NCBI GenBank assembly: GCA_028285285.1
Contig: JANQPW010000820.1
Location: forward strand, 1-11,491
Direction of reading: 5' to 3'
DNA: 11,491 nucleotides
From: Silvanigrellales bacterium
GTDB lineage: Bacteria; Bdellovibrionota_B; Oligoflexia; Silvanigrellales; Silvanigrellaceae
Positions within the stretch are counted from its first letter, which is position 1. Every line of letters starts with the position of its first letter. The notes under the pieces were generated by a model. It was not told where the DNA came from. It ran no database searches and worked only from the letters and a program-made list of their open reading frames with translations. Position numbers and translations under genes: made by a program. This document shows positions 1 to 7,153 of this stretch, one piece after another.

Positions 1-445
1 GCAGAGCGATCACCGAGGCCCGGAGCACAGAGTCGTTGGTTTCCACGAGCCCTAGAAGAACAATGCCGGCACCAATCAATGCCTCAATCACCATGAAGAC
101 CAGGGAGCCAACTGCGGCACCACGAGCTGGGTGACCAGCACTGCGCTTTTTGAAGGTCGCAATCAAAACCACAACCGTTAGAATCAGCGCCATGCCGCTG
201 GTGAGCCGGTGGAAGAACTCAATAAAAGTCTCGGCTGAAGGGGAAAAGGGCACAACCTCACCGTTGCACAAAGGCCAGTGGTCACCACAGCCGGCTCCAG
301 AGTGGGTTTTGCGCACGAAGGCTCCCCAAAGAATCACCAACACAGTGAAACCAAGGGAAGCAAGAGAGAGCTTGAACAGCCCTCCCGAAGTTTTTTCCTG
401 AGTTGTGGGATCTGCCCACTGATTTGCCTGAACAGTCAAAGTCAT
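1..445 (-). CDS. ctaA: Heme A synthase (CtaA/COX15 family), 5' part, runs off the left edge
   Basis: Family role: CtaA converts heme O to heme A in the cytoplasmic membrane for aa3-type cytochrome oxidase. Seen: 148 codons from ATG at 445. A hydrophobic segment at about residues 23-44 is followed by an external loop with a cysteine pair, C53 and C60 (motif GCGDHWPLCNG). Then comes FIEFFHRLTSG with E76 and H79, and two more hydrophobic segments (about 82-98 and 110-133). The Cys-x6-Cys pair and the Glu-x2-His spacing match the B. subtilis CtaA pair C35/C42 and E57/H60. The rest of the enzyme, about half, lies outside the window. Start choice: an in-frame TGA at 455-457 limits the N-terminus, so ATG 445 is the longest start. 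However, its only purine-rich stretch, GGGAG, abuts the ATG directly. A TTG at codon 3 (439) has better spacing and is a possible alternative. It is divergent from the gene at 574. Confidence 0.88.
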   Translation of the reverse strand, partial: MTLTVQANQWADPTTQEKTSGGLFKLSLASLGFTVLVILWGAFVRKTHSGAGCGDHWPLCNGEVVPFSPSAETFIEFFHRLTSGMALILTVVVLIATFKKRSAGHPARGAAVGSLVFMVIEALIGAGIVLLGLVETNDSVLRASVIAL

Positions 446-506
446 CTCCCGCTTTCAAAGGGGCTGGTGGCCGGCTTGCAGAGCCTGTGCTCCTTCGATA
501 TGAGTG

Positions 507-552
507 GTCCGTTTTCGGACGAAGATCTTGCGGTGTGTGCCGCAAAACTTCG
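507..552 (+). promoter_or_regulatory. Two tandem inverted repeats forming a structured leader before the gene at 574
   Basis: Seen: a small hairpin GTCCG-TTTT-CGGAC (507-520), followed by a larger two-part stem. CGAAG (520-524) pairs with CTTCG (548-552), and inside it TTGCGG (528-533) pairs with CCGCAA (540-545) around a TGTGTG loop. The larger structure ends 9 nt before the Shine-Dalgarno GAGGAG (562-567) of the gene at 574. There is no U-run, so it does not look like a terminator. It could be an mRNA leader structure affecting stability or translation, or a DNA operator in the divergent ctaA/574 region. The two hairpins share base 520, so they could compete. The pairing is certain; a function is inference. 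Confidence 0.4.
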
Positions 553-573
553 ATCTCTATTGAGGAGTCTTAG

Positions 574-1968
574 ATGACGAAGTGTTTGAAGTCTATTCTA
601 AAAGGTTCAGCCATTGCGACGTTGCTGTGTTGGTCGGGAGGAGCGCTGGGTTCAGATGCGCGCACTCTCATTCTCAACCTTCCTGCCGGTCTCACGGACA
701 CATCGTATGTGTTTGCCTACCCTTCCCTAGCGGCAGGAAAATCTTTAGTGGGAATTGAGTTGGGTCAACCCACCTCAGATGTGTATGGAGGTGGGCTGTA
801 TTCAACGAAAGTGGGCACCTTTGGCCTTTTTGTGTCGCGCGATGCGTCGTTGATGCAAACCCGGGCGTCTGTGGTGACCGATAGCCCCGATGTGGCGATG
901 CTGGTGGCCCGCACATATATGTTTTCTCGAAAAGCTTTGAGCTCTCTAGCTCCATCTCCTGCAAGACCTCTTGACTTCATTTATGCCATGGAGCTTTCAG
1001 GTGGAGCAGGGCTGGGTTTGCGTCTCACCTGGGCTGGAGATCACACCCGGGAAAAGACAGCGGCTCAAACCCAGGAAAACACGAGCGACCAGCTGGATCT
1101 TCAGTTGGCTTTGAGCACCAAAACTGCCGGTAGTAAAATCGACGTGGCTGCCAAAATTGGAATTTTGGGAACCATTGAAAACGAAACAAAGGCGAACAAT
1201 CAAACGACGAGCACCACTTACAGTCGTGGCATTTCCTTGGGGTTCAACGCCCGGGCCGTGCGCCCAGTTTCTTCTCAAACTGACGCCTATCTCAAAGCGG
1301 GATTTTTCTATGAGAACCCAGAGCTGGAGCAGAAAGCTGCGGACACCACGCGAGACAAAAACTTGAGTGAGCTCGTGTTTGACCTCCAACTGGGGGCCTT
1401 GGTGCGGCCGCGTCCTGAAACTTTGGTCACATTTGGTGGTGCCTTTTTGTACTTTGCTTCGGAAGGTCCATTTAGTTTAGATCCAGCAGCCAATCAAACG
1501 ATCCCACAGTCTCTTCAACAGGGAACCGAAACGCTGGGCGTAGACCTCACCCGCGGAACCAGTGAGCTTTCCGGCTATGGACTGTTGGCAACAGCAGGTG
1601 TTGAAAACAAGCTCACCGATCATTGGATTCTTCTTGCAGGAATTGGTTACCCACTGTTGGGCGCCATGGAAGCCAAAGACAAAGTAAAAGATGGAAACCC
1701 TTCCTATGAGTTTCGTTTTGCCGACATTCCAGAAGCCGAGCTTTGGCAGTTCGGAGTGGGCTACGAACGCAATGGGTTCAGGGCTGACGCTGGGGTGAGT
1801 GCCAAGAGCTTGCTCCACAATGGTCCCCAGTTCATCACCGGGAACACCACGGCGAGCCCAGTGCTCTTTGTGATTTCGGCTGAGTACAACTTTTCGCAGG
1901 GTTCTTCTGCTGCCACCCCACCTCCCGCAGCACCCACACCGGTGCCTCCTGCTCCACCAGGTGCCTAA
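574..1968 (+). CDS. Exported protein, probable outer-membrane beta-barrel with Pro-rich tail, function unknown
   Basis: 464 aa, start ATG 574 with Shine-Dalgarno GAGGAG (562-567), 6 nt spacing. Residues 1-26 look like a type I signal peptide (basic K3, K6 and K10, hydrophobic core, cleavage likely after ALG at 24-26). No lipobox is visible. The mature part has many amphipathic stretches with alternating small and hydrophobic residues, glycine and aromatic residues, for example around residues 215-320 and 350-440. These suggest beta strands of an outer-membrane barrel. Residues 434-440 (ISAEYNF) look like a barrel's terminal strand ending in Phe. An unusual 24-residue tail rich in Pro and Ala follows (TPPPAAPTPVPPAPPGA). 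No cysteines are visible in the mature protein. I do not recognise a named family. The next gene is on the same strand 64 bp on, so they may be co-transcribed. A periplasmic beta-rich protein is the alternative. Confidence 0.75.
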   Translation: MTKCLKSILKGSAIATLLCWSGGALGSDARTLILNLPAGLTDTSYVFAYPSLAAGKSLVGIELGQPTSDVYGGGLYSTKVGTFGLFVSRDASLMQTRASVVTDSPDVAMLVARTYMFSRKALSSLAPSPARPLDFIYAMELSGGAGLGLRLTWAGDHTREKTAAQTQENTSDQLDLQLALSTKTAGSKIDVAAKIGILGTIENETKANNQTTSTTYSRGISLGFNARAVRPVSSQTDAYLKAGFFYENPELEQKAADTTRDKNLSELVFDLQLGALVRPRPETLVTFGGAFLYFASEGPFSLDPAANQTIPQSLQQGTETLGVDLTRGTSELSGYGLLATAGVENKLTDHWILLAGIGYPLLGAMEAKDKVKDGNPSYEFRFADIPEAELWQFGVGYERNGFRADAGVSAKSLLHNGPQFITGNTTASPVLFVISAEYNFSQGSSAATPPPAAPTPVPPAPPGA

Positions 1969-1975
1969 GGCACTT
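1959..1975 (+). terminator. Short hairpin with the stop codon of the preceding gene in its loop
   Basis: GTGCC (1961-1965) pairs with GGCAC (1969-1973) around TAA, the stop codon of the upstream gene. An A-T pair and a G-T pair extend the stem outward. Only three T follow, and the same-strand protease gene starts at 2033. At best it is a weak or attenuating terminator, or an mRNA 3'-end structure; it may have no role. Confidence 0.22.
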
Positions 1976-2032
1976 TGGCCGAACTCTTGCAGGAGGGGGT
2001 GAGACGAACCTTCTTTTCGCAGGAGCCTCGGC

Positions 2033-3232
2033 GTGCAGAGATCACATAAAAAGTCAGTGATCACAGTTGCATTGCTCATTCTTTTCGCTTCCTGTGGCTC
2101 GTCACTGCTGCTACGTGATGACAACTCTGGAAGTGATCTCGCCATTTCTGGCGGAACTGTGGTCAAGGCTGGTGAGCCCGCTCCCGCTATTGCGCTGTCC
2201 ACAGTGGCCATTGCAAAAAGGGTCAATGGGGTTCAGCGAGCCTTTTGCACGGGAGCTCTGATCACCCCATGGCACGTGCTCACAGCTGCCCATTGTATTG
2301 AAGCGGGAGAAACCCTTTCTGTTTACTTTCATAACCTGCAGCGAGCTTCCTCTTCTTCGGCACAAGGCGAGTTCCGGGGCTTGGGTCGAGCAACTCTCCA
2401 CCCCGGGTATGATGAAGATCTCCCCACGAGTGAGACTTCCTCGCTCCCACCTCACGATATTGCTGTGATCACTTTAGCCGAGAGAGCCCCTCCAGCTTTT
2501 CCTATTGCTGCGCTGGCGCAGCGCAACAGCGGTCTTTCTCGCTCTTTTGTGCTGGCTGGTTTCGGAGTATCAGAAACACGAAACGTGGCCGACACAGGAG
2601 TTTTGCGAACGGCGAATGTTTACCTTGAAAACCAGCAGAGCAGTCGGCGTCTTCTGGAGACATTTGGGGGAAGTGTCACCCAACCTGTGGGTGGTTGTGC
2701 TGGAGATTCGGGGGCACCCCTTGCGGTGACGTCGGGCGAAGTGTTCGGTGTGCTTTCCACTGGCGGAGAAATCGGCGGGAGATGTGTGGGCACAAACTCT
2801 TTCACCGATGTTCGCTTCTATCAAGACTGGCTCCAGCAGGTTGTGTCTGCCGACAACCAATCCTTACGATTCTCGAGAGTGCAGCTGACCCAGGGTGCCG
2901 TTTCACTTGATCTCTCAGGTTTGCGGAACAGCCTGCGCGAGGAAAAAGGAATGGGTTTCGTGGGCGTTGTTCCCACAAACATGGGATCGGTGTCGGCGTT
3001 GGAGGGGTGTGCGCTCGAAGCTCAGGTGGAATCGACAGGTTCTTCGAGCTCGAAGAACAAGGGGTTCAGCTGGAGGTCAGACCGCTTTCGCCTTTCCGCG
3101 AGAGGTGGAGCTCAGGTGGTGATGCCTCTTCCCTCGTTGGACGAGCTGCGGAGCTTGCGAGTGAGCTTTTCAATGAGCTGTGACGGAGCGGCATTTCGGG
3201 TTGATCCCGCCACTTTTTCTCAATCACTGTGA
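2033..3232 (+). CDS. Trypsin-family (S1) serine protease, probable lipoprotein, with C-terminal extension
   Basis: 399 aa, GTG start at 2033 with AGGAG at 2021-2025 (7 nt spacing). Residues 1-20 form a short signal with LFASC at 17-21. This resembles a lipobox, so the protein may be lipidated at C21, although Phe at -3 is atypical. The catalytic triad is intact: H87 in LTAAHC, D142 in HDIAV and S226 in GCAGDSGAP. The IAISGGTVV-like mature start of trypsins is present as LAISGGTVV (37-44). By the usual alignment, position 189 at the base of the S1 pocket (6 before the catalytic Ser) is Gly, not Asp, and STGG at 242-245 gives Gly at 216. Cleavage after large hydrophobic residues is therefore more likely than after Lys/Arg (inference). 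About 130 residues beyond the protease domain (270-399) form a domain I do not recognise. It probably acts in the periplasm or at the cell surface. Confidence 0.88.
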   Translation: MQRSHKKSVITVALLILFASCGSSLLLRDDNSGSDLAISGGTVVKAGEPAPAIALSTVAIAKRVNGVQRAFCTGALITPWHVLTAAHCIEAGETLSVYFHNLQRASSSSAQGEFRGLGRATLHPGYDEDLPTSETSSLPPHDIAVITLAERAPPAFPIAALAQRNSGLSRSFVLAGFGVSETRNVADTGVLRTANVYLENQQSSRRLLETFGGSVTQPVGGCAGDSGAPLAVTSGEVFGVLSTGGEIGGRCVGTNSFTDVRFYQDWLQQVVSADNQSLRFSRVQLTQGAVSLDLSGLRNSLREEKGMGFVGVVPTNMGSVSALEGCALEAQVESTGSSSSKNKGFSWRSDRFRLSARGGAQVVMPLPSLDELRSLRVSFSMSCDGAAFRVDPATFSQSL

Positions 3233-3262
3233 GCCGCGAAAAGCCTGAGTTTCCACGGGCTC

Positions 3263-4096
3263 TCAGTTGTCGCAGGCCGTGGGAATGTCTTCCAAACTCC
3301 ATTCTTGCTCGTGCAACAAAAAGTTGTCGGCGACGTGCTCGACTCGGAATGCCGGTTCAACCCATTTCAGGTGTTGGCCCATTTGGGGGTCGGCTTCAAT
3401 GGCGGCTGTTGTCTCAAACTCGGAGTACCTCTCCACAGTGCCTTTGTAGATGCTGAGGGACTCAGAAACCAACTCGGCAATTTCAACGCCGTGAGAGTCA
3501 AGAAAGCTCGCTGCTTCCTCGAGATTGGCGGGATCTCCCACGCGAAACAGCAGTTCTTCGGGCACGGCACCGCTAGCGGCTGTGCCGCTGTAGTCGGAGT
3601 AATCACTTTTTCCGAGCACGTGCAGATTGTCATCGCCAGCCCTCCAAGACTCCTTCCAGGAGTTGCCAAAGACCACATTGAGGTCGTCTACTTTGAGGCC
3701 AATTCGAGGTTGGGCAAGCTCAGAGGCACTGCGGGGTATTGCCAACCACAGCTGCTGGACGACGCTGCCAGTTTTGAGGGTGTCGTTGCGGCATTCGTCC
3801 TCCAGCCAGTTGCGTGCCACCTTCTGAATACGGCGGAGCGTTTTTGATTTGCGGTACTTTCGTGATTCACTCCAGGTCAAGATAGTGTAACTGAAGCTGC
3901 GTCGGCCTTCGCACCATTCAATAATGGGGAAGTCTTCACTGGGCAATGTCATGCAGTCGTCTTTGAAGGGCCAGAAGCGGGTTGGCTCAGCTGCGGAGCC
4001 CTGTGCCTCGCTTTCGAGTACTGATTCTGCCGCTGCTGGGAGATGGGTTGTGCCGGCCAACACCACACTGGCGAGTGCTATGCGCAGGTGTCTCAT
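3263..4096 (-). CDS. Secreted protein of unknown function
   Basis: 277 aa, ATG at 4096 with AGGAG at 4105-4109 (8 nt spacing). Residues 1-23 are a clear Sec signal peptide (R2 and R5, a hydrophobic stretch, then LPAAAES with cleavage likely after A23). The mature protein has four cysteines, C48, C62, C102 and C275, enough for two disulfides in an oxidising compartment. It is acidic overall, with a basic patch at about 77-95 (ESRKYRKSKTLRRIQK). I recognise no family or catalytic motif. It converges with the protease gene, whose stop is only 30 bp away, and follows the TM2 gene on the same strand after a 228 bp gap, so it probably has its own promoter. That gap holds an inverted repeat near its start codon. 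Confidence 0.75.
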   Translation of the reverse strand: MRHLRIALASVVLAGTTHLPAAAESVLESEAQGSAAEPTRFWPFKDDCMTLPSEDFPIIEWCEGRRSFSYTILTWSESRKYRKSKTLRRIQKVARNWLEDECRNDTLKTGSVVQQLWLAIPRSASELAQPRIGLKVDDLNVVFGNSWKESWRAGDDNLHVLGKSDYSDYSGTAASGAVPEELLFRVGDPANLEEAASFLDSHGVEIAELVSESLSIYKGTVERYSEFETTAAIEADPQMGQHLKWVEPAFRVEHVADNFLLHEQEWSLEDIPTACDN

Positions 4097-4123
4097 GAGT
4101 GTAGCTCCTGTCTGAATTTCTTG

Positions 4124-4145
4124 TGGAAATTGCAGAGCAATTCCA
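4124..4145 (-). promoter_or_regulatory. Inverted repeat just upstream of the secreted-protein gene at 4096
   Basis: TGGAAATTGC (4124-4133) faces GCAATTCCA (4137-4145) across AGA. This gives a 9-bp near-perfect dyad with one bulged A. It lies 15 nt upstream of the Shine-Dalgarno site of the gene on the minus strand. The symmetry and position suit a repressor operator or a 5' leader hairpin. The role is inference, and no partner regulator is in the window. The rest of the 4097-4324 gap holds only a second small dyad (GGCATT-GGA-AATGCC, 4266-4280) and an A/T-rich tract near 4228, with no clear promoter. Confidence 0.3.
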
Positions 4146-4324
4146 AGTCATTTGTGTGTTTGACAGGGAATCGGAGCGAATCGGCCGAGCTCAAGCTGTT
4201 TATTTGATGAAGTGCAGACTGAAAGTTTTTTTACATGTTATTCAGGTGTGTTGGGTGGGGTTGATGGCATTGGAAATGCCTGCAGAAGCGTATCCAGACC
4301 GACATTTCGGAGAGCGGCACCACC

Positions 4325-4738
4325 CTATCGGGGTCGGTAGCCTCGGTTGAGCTCGTCGATTTGCCGGTTGAAGGTGCAAAGATCATACAGAAAGCCGACG
4401 ACGAAAAGGCCACCCGTGAAAAAGTAGATGATGCCTGTCACCCATTTCCCTGCGTAGATGCGGTGGGCACCGAAAATTCCAAGGAAGGTGAGCAGAACCC
4501 AAGCTATGTCATAGCTATAGGGACCACTCGTGAAAGAGCGACTTGCCGTGCGCTCCAAAAAGGGCATCAGAAACAGGTCAATCAGCCAGCCCACTCCAAG
4601 AAGACCCAAGGTGAGAAACCAGATCACTCCCGAAACCGGGCGGCCGAAGTAGAAGCGGTGGCAGCCCATAAAGCCAAAAATCCAGAGCACATAACCCACG
4701 ATCAAGTTGTGCGTGTCTGTCGATCTGTTTGTGCCCAT
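4325..4738 (-). CDS. Small membrane protein with two TM2 domains
   Basis: 137 aa, ATG at 4738 with GGGGA at 4746-4750 (7 nt spacing). It consists almost entirely of two TM2 units. Each unit has two membrane helices joined by a short turn. Unit 1 spans about residues 11-57, with GCHRFYFGR (25-33) at the turn and GLLGVGWLIDLF (45-56) in the second helix. Unit 2 spans about 77-122, with GAHRIYAGK (90-98) and GGLFVVGFLYDL (109-120). The G-x-HRFY-x-G turn and the G-x-x-D at the helix end are hallmarks of the family. No enzyme activity is known for these small domains; they occur widely as uncharacterised membrane proteins. A tandem pair within one short chain is less common than a single copy. The C-terminus is basic (NRGYRPR). 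It is divergent from malQ, with 99 bp between the starts. Confidence 0.88.
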   Translation of the reverse strand: MGTNRSTDTHNLIVGYVLWIFGFMGCHRFYFGRPVSGVIWFLTLGLLGVGWLIDLFLMPFLERTASRSFTSGPYSYDIAWVLLTFLGIFGAHRIYAGKWVTGIIYFFTGGLFVVGFLYDLCTFNRQIDELNRGYRPR

Positions 4739-4837
4739 GTTCTTTTCCCCTAACCTTCCGTCGTATTGCTATCAGTCTCATTCAGTGAGAAACAGGGAGT
4801 GTGCCAAATCGTCTGGCTATCGCAAAGGGTTATTTCT

Positions 4838-6400
4838 ATGGTTGTTGCCTCATTTCCTGATCTTTTCGCAACCCGCTCTGCTGGTGTGCTGCTTCACATC
4901 TCTTCTTTGCCAGGCGGTCATGGAGTTGGAGATCTCGGCGCAAGCGCTCTGGCGTTTGTTGATTGGATGGTTCAGGCCGGGTTGAACAAGTGGCAGATGC
5001 TCCCGCTTGTGCCAGCCGGAGCAGGGCACTCTCCCTACAGCAGCTGGGCGTCCCTTGCCGGAAATGTGCAGATGATCGATCTGCAGCAGCTCGTTGTTTT
5101 GGGTTTGCTCAGTGCCTCAGACCTGCAAAATGCACCTTCAAATGGCCCACAGGTTGACTTTGAAGCCGTTGGAAAATTTAAGAACCACGCCTTGAGAAGA
5201 GCGTTTTCGACATATAAAGAGAAGTCTTTCCCCCAGCTCGCTCAGGTCTTTGAGCGTTTTCGCAGCGATGCGGATTGGGCTAATGAAGCCGCCCTTTATG
5301 CCGTGTTGAAAAACAAGCATGGATCGGCATGGCGAAATTGGCCAAAGCAGCTGCAGAAACCCACTAGGGAGGTTTTGTCTGCCCTTTTTCAAGAACATGC
5401 TTCAGAAGTCGAAGAGGAGTGCTTTTTCCAGTTTCTCTTTGAGACCCAATGGCAAAAACTTCGGAACTATGCCAACCGCCAGGGTGTGGCTTTGGTGGGA
5501 GACATCCCCATTTATGTTGATCTGGACAGTGCGGATGTTTGGCTCAATCAAGAGCTCTTTGAGCTTGATGATGAGGGGCAGCCCAAGCAGGTTTCGGGAG
5601 TGCCTCCTGACAATTTTTCGGCGAGCGGACAGCTTTGGGGCCACCCCGTTTACAAGTGGGAAGCTCATGAAGAAGAGGGTTTTGCATGGTGGCGCCGCCG
5701 CTTGCGTCGCTGCGTAGATCAAACAGATGTGGTGCGCATTGACCACTTTCGAGGTTTTTCGGCCTATTGGAGCGTTCCCTTTGGCTCCCCAGACGCCACA
5801 ACCGGGAGATGGGTTGAGGGCCCGGGGCTCAAGCTCTTTGAGGCTTTGCGTCAAGACTTCCCCGATGGCCTGCCTGTGATTGCCGAAGATCTGGGTGATA
5901 TTGATGAGGCCGTGTTGCAGCTGAAAAAGAATGCAGGCCTACCGGGGATGTGTGTGTTGCAGTTTGGTTTCAGTGCCAACGAAGATGCGGTCCATCACCC
6001 CAAGAACCATCCTGAGTTTTCAGTTGCCTACACTGGCACTCACGATAATGAAACAACCGTGCAGTGGCGGCAAAGTCTTTCAGAGGAAAGTCACCTGGCG
6101 TTGTCTGCTTTTTTCGCCCACGAGAACCTCAGCGACGAAAGCTTTGCTTGGAAGTTTATTGAGCTGCTCTTTTCTTCCCCTTCTCGATGGGCCATTGTCC
6201 CGCTTCAAGATTTCCTTGCCTTGGGTAAGGAGGCACGTATGAACTTCCCTTCGACCACGTCTGGAAACTGGTCATGGCGTGCATCTGGAGAAAGTCTTTC
6301 TATTGAGCTGGCAGCACAAATTCGAGGTTATTTGCAGGCAGAAGCCAGCGGGAGATGGCAGATGCCGGTGCCGGCACAGCGTAAGACCTCTCAAAGCTAG
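4838..6400 (+). CDS. malQ: 4-alpha-glucanotransferase (amylomaltase, GH77)
   Basis: Transfers alpha-1,4-glucan segments between maltodextrins, releasing glucose; used in maltodextrin and glycogen metabolism in the cytoplasm. The best start is ATG 4838 (520 aa, normal for bacterial GH77) with AAAGGG at 4824-4829. The reading frame is open further upstream to a TTG at 4766, but that extra 24 residues has no family resemblance. Landmarks, numbered from ATG 4838: GVLLHISSLPG (16-26), GHSPYSSWASLAGN (63-76), GDIPIYVD (221-228) and GVPPDNFSASGQLWG (254-268). The nucleophile is D302 in RIDHFRGF, the acid/base is E350 in IAEDLG, and the transition-state Asp is D403 in TGTHDNET. A C-terminal GNWSWR is at 476-481. 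All key residues are present. No other maltodextrin or glycogen gene lies in the window, so it is probably expressed alone. Confidence 0.96.
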   Translation: MVVASFPDLFATRSAGVLLHISSLPGGHGVGDLGASALAFVDWMVQAGLNKWQMLPLVPAGAGHSPYSSWASLAGNVQMIDLQQLVVLGLLSASDLQNAPSNGPQVDFEAVGKFKNHALRRAFSTYKEKSFPQLAQVFERFRSDADWANEAALYAVLKNKHGSAWRNWPKQLQKPTREVLSALFQEHASEVEEECFFQFLFETQWQKLRNYANRQGVALVGDIPIYVDLDSADVWLNQELFELDDEGQPKQVSGVPPDNFSASGQLWGHPVYKWEAHEEEGFAWWRRRLRRCVDQTDVVRIDHFRGFSAYWSVPFGSPDATTGRWVEGPGLKLFEALRQDFPDGLPVIAEDLGDIDEAVLQLKKNAGLPGMCVLQFGFSANEDAVHHPKNHPEFSVAYTGTHDNETTVQWRQSLSEESHLALSAFFAHENLSDESFAWKFIELLFSSPSRWAIVPLQDFLALGKEARMNFPSTTSGNWSWRASGESLSIELAAQIRGYLQAEASGRWQMPVPAQRKTSQS

Positions 6401-6481
6401 GCCGCACTTTGGACAGTGACAATGAGGCGGTGCCTCAAGAACTCTTGGTACCTCGCAAATCACATGGCTCTTTTTCAGGAA

Positions 6482-6501
6482 ACTCGTCATCAGACACGAG
6501 T
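6482..6501 (-). terminator. Hairpin at the end of the broken ATPase gene
   Basis: ACTCGT (6482-6487) and ACGAGT (6496-6501) are perfect inverted repeats around an 8-nt loop. On the minus strand the stem starts inside the TGA stop of the ATPase remnant and is followed by TTTCC. It may be a weak rho-independent terminator. A second dyad, TGAGGC-GGT-GCCTCA (6423-6437), lies just after malQ but has no T-run. Together the 100 bp between malQ and the remnant hold only these two dyads. Confidence 0.25.
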
Positions 6502-7126
6502 CAATGTGTGAACCCCAAACACCACATGGGCACAATGGTGTCAGTTGGTACTTCAGTATCTGTTCTGATCACTTTCTGGGCCTTCTTTCTTTTTTTGGAA
6601 GGTCCGCCAATTTCCACAAGCTCGTCTCCGATGACGAAATCACCCTGTGTTTCATCTGGTGCGGCAAAAATGGGCGTTCCCGAAGCTCTGGCCATAGCCA
6701 CAAAATAAGCCTCCCTTTGATTCGCTTCATTTCCATTGAGAACAGAAACGAATCGCTGGCCCAGAAAAATTTACGGGGATGGGAGTCGTAGAGAGACTTG
6801 AGATGCTTTGCCCAGTTTTTTGAAACATGAACCTCGTCAAAGATAAAACCTTCGTAGCCAAGCTCCATCGCTGCTTCTGCAAGTTCCGTCAGGGTGAGTG
6901 CTGCCACATGAACCAGATCCATTGAAATATAGAGTGTCTTTTTTTCTTTTGCTGCTTCAAGCAGATGGGTGGTTTTTCCAACTCCTCGTGGACCGACCAC
7001 AAGAGCACCTCGAAGATCTCTCAGTGGGGGTTTTGGGTTCCAGAGCCTTAAAGGTGAGGGTAAAGCTTGGGTGAGTGCTGCCTGTCTGGCTGAAAGGGTC
7101 TCGATTAACTCTTTAATATCCGTCAT
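6501..7126 (-). pseudogene. Broken AAA_14/DUF4143-type ATPase: internal deletion plus frameshift
   Basis: Start ATG 7126, CAGG 8 nt upstream. The N-terminal part is a convincing AAA_14-type P-loop domain: Walker A GPRGVGKTT (residues 45-53) and Walker B FIFDEVH (94-100). Next comes NWAKHLKSLYDSHP, as in this family's NW-x-x-x-LK-x-LYD motif. This frame then runs into unrelated sequence and stops at 6569. A second minus-strand frame, open from 6770 to 6501, carries the family's extreme C-terminus: NQREAYFVAMARASG, GDFVIG, ELVEIGGPSK and a final VPMWCLGF. These match the REtFFLNQL, gDFlvd, EVGGKnK and iPLWLFG signatures of DUF4143 proteins. The frames meet between about 6770 and 6737. Roughly 180 residues expected between them in a normal protein of about 400 aa are missing. 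An intact frame-1 product of 185 aa could still be made, but would lack the C-terminal domain. Confidence 0.8.
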
Positions 7127-7136
7127 ATGCAATACC

Positions 7137-7153
7137 TGTTCTACGAAAGAACA
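7137..7153 (-). promoter_or_regulatory. Inverted repeat upstream of the broken ATPase gene
   Basis: TGTTCT (7137-7142) and AGAACA (7148-7153) form a perfect 6-bp dyad around a 5-nt spacer. It overlaps the edge of the gene's Shine-Dalgarno region. It could be an operator or a leader hairpin that hides the ribosome site. The surrounding 7127-7226 gap is A+T rich and also contains an SD-spaced ATG-TAA at 7159-7164. Function is inference. Confidence 0.22.

Noticed and set aside
476..504. TTGCAG-17 bp-TATGAG as a promoter for the gene at 574
   Set aside because: Only 3 of 6 bases match the -35 consensus and 4 of 6 the -10 consensus; such matches are common by chance.
3231..3266. Bidirectional terminator between the convergent genes at 3232 and 3263
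   Set aside because: GAGCC/GGCTC and CTGAG/CTCAG can pair, but the stems are short, mutually exclusive and lack T-runs.
4766..4837. TTG 4766 as the start of malQ
   Set aside because: It adds 24 residues with no GH77 resemblance; ATG 4838 has a ribosome site and gives the normal length.
6363..6376. TGCCGG-TG-CCGGCA palindrome near the end of malQ
   Set aside because: Lies inside the coding sequence with a 2-nt loop and no T-run; likely a by-product of codon choice.
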